NCBI RefSeq assembly: GCF_963678635.1
Contig: NC_087062.1
Span: 83,662,012-83,726,011, forward strand
Source of the DNA: Symsagittifera roscoffensis
Lineage: Eukaryota; Xenacoelomorpha; Acoela; Convolutidae
Direction of reading: 5' to 3'
DNA: 64,000 nucleotides
Part shown: in pieces, positions 21,271 through 33,200 of the stretch
Layout of the letters: every line of letters starts with the position of its first letter
Position numbering within the stretch: position 1 is the first letter of the stretch
Position numbers and translations under genes: made by a program
Notes under the pieces: generated by a model
Databases searched by the model: none
What the model saw: the letters and a program-made list of their open reading frames with translations, nothing else
What the model was told of the DNA's origin: nothing

Positions 21271-24200
21271 CTGCAAACAATTCAAAGTAACTTAAGTAAT
21301 TGTGATATTCAATTATAGCTGTTGAATATGCCAAATTGTTGACAATATAACTTTTTGGTGAACGACTCTAGACGAAGTTCATTTGCCTGAAACTGCTCTT
21401 TTTGCCTTTTTTCCCTATTAAGGCACTCAAAGGTCACCAATATTGCCAAAAATTGGTATAAACTACCCATTGACAACGAAGCTACACTTATTAGGGTTAA
21501 ATGTAGAATACCCCGGTTGGTTTCTAATGAGCTCCAGTTTATCATTTTTGCATGTGTACGTAAAGAAATTGAAACTTAGAAAGGCGTTCAAGGTCACAAT
21601 TTGGATACGAAAAAAAATGTGTTTTTCAAATTTTGGGAAAGAGCTTTATAAAATCTACCAATTTCGAACTAAAACCTCGATTGCAAAAATCCTAAGTTAG
21701 CTTTGACTTTTAAAGACATGTTAATGAAAGTCGGAGATCTCATAAATTGATGTTTGTTGGACGTTTTGATTGTGGGACGGTCAGGGCAATACAATAGCAT
21801 GAGTAATAGTAGTCCTGTGGCGCATCGGTAGTGATGGCGCCCAGCAATCAAATGATTGCGGGTTCAAACCACACGCGCGCTGCAATTTACAGGCTGAATT
21901 CTTCTAAGATACCCATAGCTTAATTAACTTTTAATGATTAAACTCCGGGCTAGCCCTCTTGCTAGTTAACTTTTGAAAAAAAGTTTTGAAACTGACTGTT
22001 TGCAAGTGTATCTCGAGTAGTTTCTGTTTCTCGCGACACTTGGCCGCTGACTGTCTGTTGCGCTCCTTCCGCCTCTCCAGCATCAAACTACTCCTCCTCA
22101 GGGACACCTAGTCCGAACAACAATAACTAACTGTGGCTCTTTTCCACATACCCCCCCCCCCCCCCACGCACACACACATACACATTTGAATTTCAGTTTT
22201 AAAACACTAACTTTAAATTGTCATAGTGTAATAAAATTTTGCATAAAGAACAAAATAGCTTTAGTGAACACGTTTGTTTTTCATACCTTGCATCCTAACA
22301 TCACGCATACAAGCATAAAAACACGTAAGACGACTAAGAATTTTACTAGATTAAGTTTGTCTACTTAGATTAGGTTTTTCTTAAATTATTCAACTTCGCC
22401 TTTTTCACTGTTACTTTTTTTATAGAAAATGTTCGTATATAGTCAGGTAGTCACAGGAAAAGTGTTTATCATCGCCGTTATTTGGCGATCGCGTTCGAGC
22501 CAAGGATCTAAAAAATTTGGCTGTGAACCTTATTTCTATTTTTAGAGCAGGATTTTTGTTCAGAAATTTCCCTTTGTCTCAATTAGACCGCAGGTTTGAA
22601 ATTCATTTTTGTAGTAGATAGGCATCAGCTAAACATTGCATCAAGAAACTTTGCGAGTAAATCGAGACCGCAGTTTTGAGATGTAAACAAATTTCAAGAT
22701 GCAATATAAGCTATTGCTTATATGGTATGAAACACATGAAAAAATTGAAAACACTTACTTGAAAAAGTTTTCTCGCAAAAACGCGAAATTTTTCATTTAT
22801 TTTGTTTCGGTGACTGCTCTAGGAAATATACTGCACTAAAATTTACTCAAGCAAAGCTTGTGTGATAGTATGATCTCTCTTTTTTTTCAACCTAAGTCGC
22901 AAATATTGTTGCGAGAAAATGTGTTCATTTTGAAATTGTTCATTTTGATCAATAACAAGCTATTAAGTACAGCCAATGCTAAAGATATTAACACAGAATA
23001 TTGTATTACAAATAGCACTTTAGCTTCAAGGTATCATGGGTCTGTAGCGTAAAGGTAGGAAAGGAGACCCGCAAAAAAATAAGAGGGTTCAAACCTGCGG
23101 AGGGTTGGATGTTTTTATTGAACTTTTTCGTATACTTGTTGAAATGCGTCCGCTCTATAAATTGAGGCATGTTAGTCGGTAAATTTTTTTTTTCAAATTG
23201 ACTGATACTGCTAATGCGTCTAATTGGCTGGCGTCACTTAGCAATTATGTGGACTCACAATTGGTGTGCGTCACTTAAGAAACTTTGTAGACTCAAGAAA
23301 CTGTGGCTCTTTTCCACTCCCCCCCCCCACGCACACACATACACATTTGAATTTCAGTTTTAAAACACTAACTTTAAATTGTCATAGTGTAATAAAATTT
23401 TGCATAAAGAACAAAATAGCTTTAGTGAACACGTTTGTTTTTCATACCTTGCATCCTAACATCACGCATACAAGCATAAAAACACGTAAGACGACTAAGA
23501 ATTTTACTAGATTAAGTTTGTCTACTTAGATAGGTTTTTCTTAAATTATTCAACTTCGCCTTTTTCACTGTTACTTTTTTTATAGAAAATGTTCGTATAT
23601 AGTCAGGTAGTGACAGAAAAAGTGTTTATCATCGCCGTTATTTGGCGATCGCGTTCGAGCCAAGGATCTAAAAAATTTGGCTGTGAACCTTATTTCTATT
23701 TTTAGAGCAGGATTTTTGTTCAGAAATTTCCCTTTGTCTCAATTAGACCGCAGGTTTGAAATTCATTTTTGTAGTAGATAGGCATCAGCTAAACATTGCA
23801 TCAAGAAACTTTGCGAGTAAATCGAGACCGCAGTTTTGAGATGTAAACAAATTTCAAGATGCAATATAAGCTATTGCTTATGTGGTATGAAACACATGAA
23901 AAAATTGAAAACACTTACTTGAAAAAGTTTTCTCGCAAAAACGCGAATTTTTTCATTTATTTTGTTTCGGTGACTGCTCTAGGAAATATACTGCACTAAA
24001 ATTTACTCAAGCAAAGCTTGTGTGATAGTATGATCTCTCTTTTTTTTCAACCTAAGTCGCAAATATTGTTGCGAGAAAATGTGTTCATTTTGAAATTGTT
24101 CATTTTGATCAATAACAAGCTATTAAGTACAGCCAATGCTAAAGATATTAACACAGAATATTGTATTACAAATAGCACTTTAGCTTCAAGGTATCATGGG

Positions 24201-27200
24201 TCTGTAGCGTAAAGGTAGGAAAGGAGACCCGCAAAAAAATAAGAGGGTTCAAACCTGCGGAGGGTTGGATGTTTTTATTGAACTTTTTCGTATACTTGTT
24301 GAAATGCGTCCGCTCTATAAATTGAGGCATGTTAGTCGGTAAATTTTTTTTTTCAAATTGACTGATACTGCTAATGCGTCTAATTGGCTGGCGTCACTTA
24401 GCAATTATGTGGACTCACAATTGGTGTGCGTCACTTAAGAAACTTTGTAGACTCAAGAAACTGTGGCTCTTTTCCACTCCCCCCCCCCCACGCACACACA
24501 TACACATTTGAATTTCAGTTTTAAAACACTAACTTTAAATTGTCATAGTGTAATAAAATTTTGCATAAAGAACAAAATAGCTTTAGTGAACACGTTTGTT
24601 TTTCATACCTTGCATCCTAACATCACGCATACAAGCATAAAAACACGTAAGACGACTAAGAATTTTACTAGATTAAGTTTGTCTACTTAGATTAGGTTTT
24701 TCTTAAATTATTCAACTTCGCCTTTTTCACTGTTACTTTTTTTATAGAAAATGTTCGTATATAGTCAGGTAGTCACAGGAAAAGTGTTTATCATCGCCGT
24801 TATTTGGCGATCGCGTTCGAGCCAAGGATCTAAAAAATTTGGCTGTGAACCTTATTTCTATTTTTAGAGCAGGATTTTTGTTCAGAAATTTCCCTTTGTC
24901 TCAATTAGACCGCAGGTTTGAAATTCATTTTTGTAGTAGATAGGCATCAGCTAAACATTGCATCAAGAAACTTTGCGAGTAAATCGAGACCGCAGTTTTG
25001 AGATGTAAACAAATTTCAAGATGCAATATAAGCTATTGCTTATGTGGTATGAAACACATGAAAAAATTGAAAACACTTACTTGAAAAAGTTTTCTCGCAA
25101 AAACGCGAATTTTTTCATTTATTTTGTTTCGTTGACTGCTCTAGGAAATATATTGCACTAAAATTTACACAAGCAAAGCTTGTGTGATAGTATGATCTCT
25201 CTTTTTTTTCAACCTAAGTCGCAAATATTGTTGCGAGAAAATGTGTTCATTTTGAAATTGTACATTTTGATCAATAACAAGCTATTAAGTACAGCCAATG
25301 CTAAAGATATTAACACAGACTATTGTATTACAAATAGCACTTTAGCTTCAAGGTATCATGGGTCTGTAGCGTAGAGGTAGGAAAGGAGACCCGCAACAAA
25401 TAAGAGGGTTCAAACCTGCGGAGGGTTGGATGTTTTTATTGAACTTTTTCGTATACTTGTTGAAATGCGTCCGCTCTATAAATTGAGGCATGTTAGTTGG
25501 TAAATTTTTTTTTCAAATTGACTGATACTGCTAATGCGTCTAATTGGCTGGCGTCACTTAGCAATTATGTGGACTCACAATTGGTGTGCGTCACTTAAGA
25601 AACTTTGTAGACTCAAGAAACTGTGGCTCTTTTCCACTCCCCCCCCCCCCCACGCACACACATACACATTTGAATTTCAGTTTTAAAACACTAATTTTAA
25701 ATTGTCATAGTGTAATAAAATTTTGCATAAAGAACAAAATAGCTTTAGTGAACACGTTTGTTTTTCATACCTTGCATCCTAACATCACGCATACAAGCAT
25801 AAAAACACGTAAGACGACTAAGAATTTTACTAGATTAAGTTTGTCTACTTAGATTAGGTTTTTCTTAAATTATTCAACTTCGCCTTTTTCACTGTTACTT
25901 TTTTTATAGAAAATGTTCGTATATAGTCAGGTAGTGACAGGAAAAGTGTTTATCATCGCCGTTATTTGGCGATCGCGTTCGAGCCAAGGATCTAAAAAAT
26001 TTGGCTGTGAACCTTATTTCTATTTTTAAAGCAGGATTTTTGTTCAGAAATTTCCCTTTGTCTCAATTAGACCGCAGGTTTGAAATTCATTTTTGTAGTA
26101 GATAGGCATCAGCTAAACATTGCATCAAGAAACTTTGCGAGTAAATCGAGACCGCAGTTTTGAGATGTAAACAAATTTCAAGATGCAATATAAGCTATTG
26201 CTTATATGGTATGAAACACATGAAAAAATTGAAAACACTTACTTGAAAAAGTTTTCTCGCAAAAACGCGAAATTTTTCATTTATTTTGTTTCGTTGACTG
26301 CTCTAGGAAATATACTGCACTAAAATTTACTCAAGCAAAGCTTGTGTGATAGTATGATCTCTCTTTTTTTTCAACCTAAGTCGCAAATATTGTTGCGAGA
26401 AAATGTGTTCATTTTGAAATTGTTCATTTTGATCAATAACAAGCTATTAAGTACAGCCAATGCTAAAGATATTAACACAGAATATTGTATTACAAATAGC
26501 ACTTTAGCTTCAAGGTATCATGGGTCTGTAGCGTAAAGGTAGGAAAGGAGACCCGCAAAAAAATAAGAGGGTTCAAACCTGCGGAGGGTTGGATGTTTTT
26601 ATTGAACTTTTTCGTATACTTGTTGAAATGCGTCCGCTCTATAAATTGAGGCATGTTAGTCGGTAATTTTTTTTTTCAAATTGACTGATACTGCTAATGC
26701 GTCTAATTGGCTGGCGTCACTTAGCAATTATGTGGACTCACAATTGGTGTGCGTCACTTAAGAAACTTTGTAGACTCAAGAAACTGTGGCTCTTTTCCAC
26801 TCCCCCCCCCCCACGCACACACATACACATTTGAATTTCAGTTTTAAAACACTAACTTTAAATTGTCATAGTGTAATAAAATTTTGCATAAAGAACAAAA
26901 TAGCTTTAGTGAACACGTTTGTTTTTCATACCTTGCATCCTAACATCACGCATACAAGCATAAAAACACGTAAGACGACTAAGAATTTTACTAGATTAAG
27001 TTTGTCTACTTAGATTAGGTTTTTCTTAAATTATTCAACTTCGCCTTTTTCACTGTTACTTTTTTAATAGAAAATGTTCGTATATAGTCAGGTAGTGACA
27101 GGAAAAGTGTTTATCATCGCCGTTATTTGGCGATCGCGTTCGAGCCAAGGATCTAAAAAATTTGGCTGTGAACCTTATTTCTATTTTTAGAGCAGGATTT

Positions 27201-30200
27201 TTGTTCAGAAATTTCCCTTTGTCTCAATTAGACCGCAGGTTTGAAATTCATTTTTGTAGTAGATAGGCATCAGCTAAACATTGCATCAAGAAACTTTGCG
27301 AGTAAATCGAGACCGCAGTTTTGAGATGTAAACAAATTTCAAGATGCAATATAAGCTATTGCTTATGTGGTATGAAACACATGAAAAAATTGAAAACACT
27401 TACTTGAAAAAGTTTTCTCGCAAAAACGCGAATTTTTTCATTTATTTTGTTTCGTTGACTGCTCTAGGAAATATATTGCACTAAAATTTACACAAGCAAA
27501 GCTTGTGTGATAGTATGATCTCTCTTTTTTTTCAACCTAAGTCGCAAATATTGTTGCGAGAAAATGTGTTCATTTTGAAATTGTACATTTTGATCAATAA
27601 CAAGCTATTAAGTACAGCCAATGCTAAAGATATTAACACAGACTATTGTATTACAAATAGCACTTTAGCTTCAAGGTATCATGGGTCTGTAGCGTAGAGG
27701 TAGGAAAGGAGACCCGCAACAAATAAGAGGGTTCAAACCTGCGGAGGGTTGGATGTTTTTATTGAACTTTTTCGTATACTTGTTGAAATGCGTCCGCTCT
27801 ATAAATTGAGGCATGTTAGTTGGTAAATTTTTTTTTCAAATTGACTGATACTGCTAATGCGTCTAATTGGCTGGCGTCACTTAGCAATTATGTGGACTCA
27901 CAATTGGTGTGCGTCACTTAAGAAACTTTGTAGACTCAAGAAACTGTGGCTCTTTTCCACTCCCCCCCCCCACGCACACACACATACACATTTGAATTTC
28001 AGTTTTAAAACACTAACTTTAAATTGTCATAGTGTAATAAAATTTTGCATAAAGAACAAAATAGCTTTAGTGAACACGTTTGTTTTTCATACCTTGCATC
28101 CTAACATCACGCATACAAGCATAAAAACACGTAAGACGACTAAGAATTTTACTAGATTAAGTTTGTCTACTTAGATTAGGTTTTTCTTAAATTATTCAAC
28201 TTCGCCTTTTTCACTGTTACTTTTTTTATAGAAAATGTTCGTATATAGTCAGGTAGTGACAGGAAAAGTGTTTATCATCGCCGTTATTTGGCGATCGCGT
28301 TCGAGCCAAGGATCTAAAAAATTTGGCTGTGAACCTTATTTCTATTTTTAAAGCAGGATTTTTGTTCAGAAATTTCCCTTTGTCTCAATTAGACCGCAGG
28401 TTTGAAATTCATTTTTGTAGTAGATAGGCATCAGCTAAACATTGCATCAAGAAACTTTGCGAGTAAATCGAGACCGCAGTTTTGAGATGTAAACAAATTT
28501 CAAGATGCAATATAAGCTATTGCTTATGTGGTATGAAACACATGAAAAAATTGAAAACACTTACTTGAAAAAGTTTTCTCGCAAAAACGCGAATTTTTTC
28601 ATTTATTTTGTTTCGTTGACTGCTCTAGGAAATATATTGCACTAAAATTTACACAAGCAAAGCTTGTGTGATAGTATGATCTCTCTTTTTTTTCAACCTA
28701 AGTCGCAAATATTGTTGCGAGAAAATGTGTTCATTTTGAAATTGTACATTTTGATCAATAACAAGCTATTAAGTACAGCCAATGCTAAAGATATTAACAC
28801 AGACTATTGTATTACAAATAGCACTTTAGCTTCAAGGTATCATGGGTCTGTAGCGTAGAGGTAGGAAAGGAGACCCGCAACAAATAAGAGGGTTCAAACC
28901 TGCGGAGGGTTGGATGTTTTTATTGAACTTTTTCGTATACTTGTTGAAATGCGTCCGCTCTATAAATTGAGGCATGTTAGTTGGTAAATTTTTTTTTCAA
29001 ATTGACTGATACTGCTAATGCGTCTAATTGGCTGGCGTCACTTAGCAATTATGTGGACTCACAATTGGTGTGCGTCACTTAAGAAACTTTGTAGACTCAA
29101 AGTTTTACTCATTCAGTTTTTCCCGAAAACTCTATAGCAGCTCGGACAGTTGACTCGGCCAGAAAGACATATTGCATAAGTTTGTGTTGTTTTGCAATAT
29201 TAGTGTAAATTTAGCTTTGTTTCCATCAGAAAATTTGATAACTTCAGTTTGATCAACAGATGAAGTTTCATTTTTGCATAAATTTATTTTCGTATTTATT
29301 CATTTTGGAGCTTTTTTCCGACTGTCGCCTTATTGTGAAGTGCAGCTATGCCTTTGTGTTTCCATTTTAACTTGAATTATTCCAATGTAGGTTTTAAAGA
29401 TTAGGTTTTTTTGTGGGTTCCCAAGCTTATCACCCCGTGTTTTGTAACCCCCTCTCATATAACCCCGAAATCAGATAACCCCACTACAATTTAACCCCTT
29501 GTTAACAGATTAGGTGCAATGCTGTTAAATTTCTAGAAAATATGTGGTTAGTTGGACAAAATTTAATCATAAAATATGAGGATTTTTATAGTCAATTTAA
29601 GCTTCGGTAATATTTTTTCTATTTTTACAATTGGCTATTAACTTGTTTTTTTTTCATTTAACTGAGTGAATTTAATAGTATAGAATTTAACAAGTTGCCA
29701 TGCCATACTCTCCAAAAACTGTTTTGATTTTGTTGCTTGCCCATATTTTTCTTTTTTTTTCGCTGGGTATTTGCTTTTTAGAAGTGACCAAGTTGAAAAT
29801 TCGTTTGTTTTGCAGCTTCTCAGAAGTTTCAAAATCTATGGATTCTTTTCCATGAAAATGGCATAGCTTGTAATGTTTTGGCAGTTAGATATAATTATAT
29901 CACAAGTGATGCAAAGCTCAGATTCGCCTTTAAATGAATATTGTTATTATTGCTGATGACTTTTATAATTAAATACTATGCAGCATATTTCTGAAGCAGT
30001 ATTTCTCCAAATGAACCAAACATTGAGTAAAAATTAGAATCCAATAAATCCGAGAGTTTTTGATTAGTAGGAGAAAAAGGAATCAACCATATTTTGATAG
30101 GTTGCCTTAAACTGCGTTTGGGGATGCTGATGCCAAAAGTCTCAAAATTAAAATTCGGCTAACTTTGTTGAGTTGCTGCTAAGTTGAACTTTTTCTAAGA

Positions 30201-33200
30201 GTTCTTAACCTTTTCGAACCTTCTCTTGCTCTTTGACTCTTAATAAGTTCAGCAACCAGATCAAAGCTCATCGTGTAAATTTCAGTTATGTATTAAGACT
30301 TAATTGTATATTAAATAGATATTCAGCATTTAAAGAGATATTGGGGACGGATTTTCGAAAATAAGGTTGTCAACTTTTTTAAGTCCGACAAAATAATTTT
30401 CCGAGTAATCCCTAAACCACTTAATGACTTTATTTTGTATTTCGCGCGCTCATCGCTCAAATAAGTGCATATTGACACCAAAGAAGCTTCAAAAAATTTT
30501 TAGTGTTGATTGACCTAATTGATGTCAAATTAAGAAGTACCAAAAAAGACTCTGTGGGTGGCCAGGGATTCGAACCACTGTGAGGTGGGTTCTAACTCGC
30601 CCTATATGGCCCTTATTGTCAGTACAGATTTGCTGTGTAACCATAGACTGATTTGATTTCTTTCTATGAAGTTGTACGATGCTTACCAATTTTCTCTTGA
30701 TAATCATATTCCACGGCTAATTCTCTATGAATAGGTAACTTACAGCGGTTAAATTTGATAACAGTAATTGCATTGATATCTTAAAATTTGAACGAATATT
30801 CAAAATGTGTAGCAAGCGAATCTTTTCAAATTGTGTGATTAATCAGATTTATATTACCGTTCGATGACTAAACAGGTACCACCAATGCAAATACAATTAC
30901 TCAGCAGTTCAATGTTCAAACAATTCGTTGATCGGCAAATTTAACAAGAAATCCAGAAGCGTTGAAGATGCATACGATTTGAACAAAACGTAAATTTAAA
31001 AAACCTTTAAAAATTAAGTCACAAAGATGAACATAAATTTATTATCATTGGCATATTGGCATATATTCATTTGTACATTAAATGGTGACAAAATGTACAG
31101 TGACTCAAAACTGCAGCGACCAAATAAATTGGCGTGCGAAATAGTACTTCCATCTGGAAAAATGCCATTTTTGTATCTTTTAAATGTACAAAGCACTCGA
31201 TTCCGATCTTAATGAATATTTTTCATATTTCAAATAAATGCTTTTTCAATTGTTTTAAGCCTAAGCTAATTTTCACAAACTGTTGATGCGTTTTGATTGA
31301 TTACTAGTCAGATTTGCGTGATACTGGCTAACCTCTAGTTTTCACACAGTGGCATACCGAAGGAGAAAGGGGGGGTGTTAGTTGTTTCTGGTCACCAATT
31401 TTTCCAAAAACTCATCCTCTGGTATTTTTTAAAATATTGTTTGAGCAACTCTAAAAAATTTAAAGGGGTAATTGGCGGCAATATACACTCCGTTTCAGGG
31501 AGTGCCCTCTTTGCAAAAATGTTCGTGCTGCTATTTCTTTGTAAAAACGTTTGTAAAAGCGCCCCACTACGTCATTTTTCGCGTTTTTCAAAAAAAATGG
31601 CCTTATATTTCGGTACAGATTTTTTTTGACAGAGCAGGGTCTATATTAAGTTTAAAGGTACCATGGTAAATTAATTTGGTCTACCGGTAAAAAAAGGCCG
31701 ACAACTTTTTTTTCGAAAAGCCATTTCTTTCCCATCGAGAAATTCCTGCGCATGACACCAATTATAAATTTTGTGAAAAGTTACAAAAAAGTAGATCTTC
31801 ATGTAAAGAAAATCAAACTCCTTTCTCTCAATATCGAGAAACTTTTCAAAATTTTAAAACTTCGATCGAATTTTAAGAGCATCCATCATATTACTTTTTC
31901 ACTTTTCAACTTCCGCCAAAATTGTCTGACTTTCAAATCGGCTGAATTGTCTTTGGCCGAATTGTCTGGACGCGGAGCAAACAATGAACTCTTACACTTG
32001 CGGCAGCAAGTGTTTTATAATGGTCCACTAAAACTTTTTCTTGGTTAAAAAACTTGATAAAGTTTTGTCCATTTTCTTAGACTCTGCATCTTCACAAGAT
32101 ACAGTACCTACTGTAATAATGTATCAAAAATATATAGTCAATCTTTAATACTACAATATGATACAATTTTTTCGTATTGTGCGTTCCGAGTGTTATATCG
32201 GCTGAGTCAACTTATCCTGCGCAATTTCAAAGGTGTGAAACTTTTTGAACTCAGTTTCGATTTGTGTAATGCTTTTTTGTTTTAGGAGGGTTGGGTCCCA
32301 AAAACGTTTATAGCTTGAATATTATTATGTCTACAAATTTGTTTGCGGCTTCACGAAGGTTAAACCATTTTTTGTTTTTGCTTCAGTCGCCGCTTTGTCA
32401 ATTTTCAATGCTTGTGATGGCTGTTTTTGAAATTGTCTGAAACAAAAAGAATTGTAGATAGAAGTTTTTTAACTCCAAAGTTAATTTTCAGCTTGAATTT
32501 TTGCATAAAGTTTTTTTTTCTATCGAATATCTTGCCATGCAATGTTTCAATTGTATCACAAGTTCACTAATTCATTGTGCAGTTTTATAGGCGAATTGTT
32601 TTTTTTTGTTTTTGCCTGTTTCACGAGGGATTGGGTCATAACAAATTCACTTTGAAAAATTTCATAGCTAGATTTTTTGAGTCGTTTCAATTCCGGCGTA
32701 ACGAGGGTCGGCCTAAGTTTTTTGTCTTAGTTGTCGCTCCGTGATTGATTCTCAATCCTTGTTAAGGCTCTTTATGATGCTGCGCGATGCCTCCGTGTTT
32801 CAAAATGTTTTTTGAACAAAATTATTTTTTATTTTATCTTTGCAACCGCGCTGACCATTTTCACACATCTCTGTATCACACAGGACTATGTTTTTAAGAA
32901 TCGAATTTGGCTTTCTTTTGGGTTTGGAGTTTCGTTTTTTGTTTTTGACTTCAAATTGATGCTTGTTTTGGTTACCGAAGATTCGTGGGCAGTTTATACA
33001 TTATGCAAGGGATGGCAGCATTTTTAAAGCCAGCGCTAAATCGTGATTCGTTTCGTAGGTCACTTTCAGACCCAATTAATTAATGTTTCTCATGTAACTC
33101 TGGGAGAGATGGAAAAAAAAACAATCCAATAAATGTGCTTCGGGGAATGTTTTTCGGAAGGACTGAAGAGCAGCTTGCTCAAAATCTAACAAAATGTTTT

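Noticed and set aside
22858-28858. Six recurring 64-aa frames (and 60-105-aa frames starting before the C-run) in the 1.16-kb array
   Set aside because: They recur only because the DNA unit recurs. One frame is split by variants, runs through the tRNA-like module, and shows no protein-like conservation over the non-coding parts of the unit.
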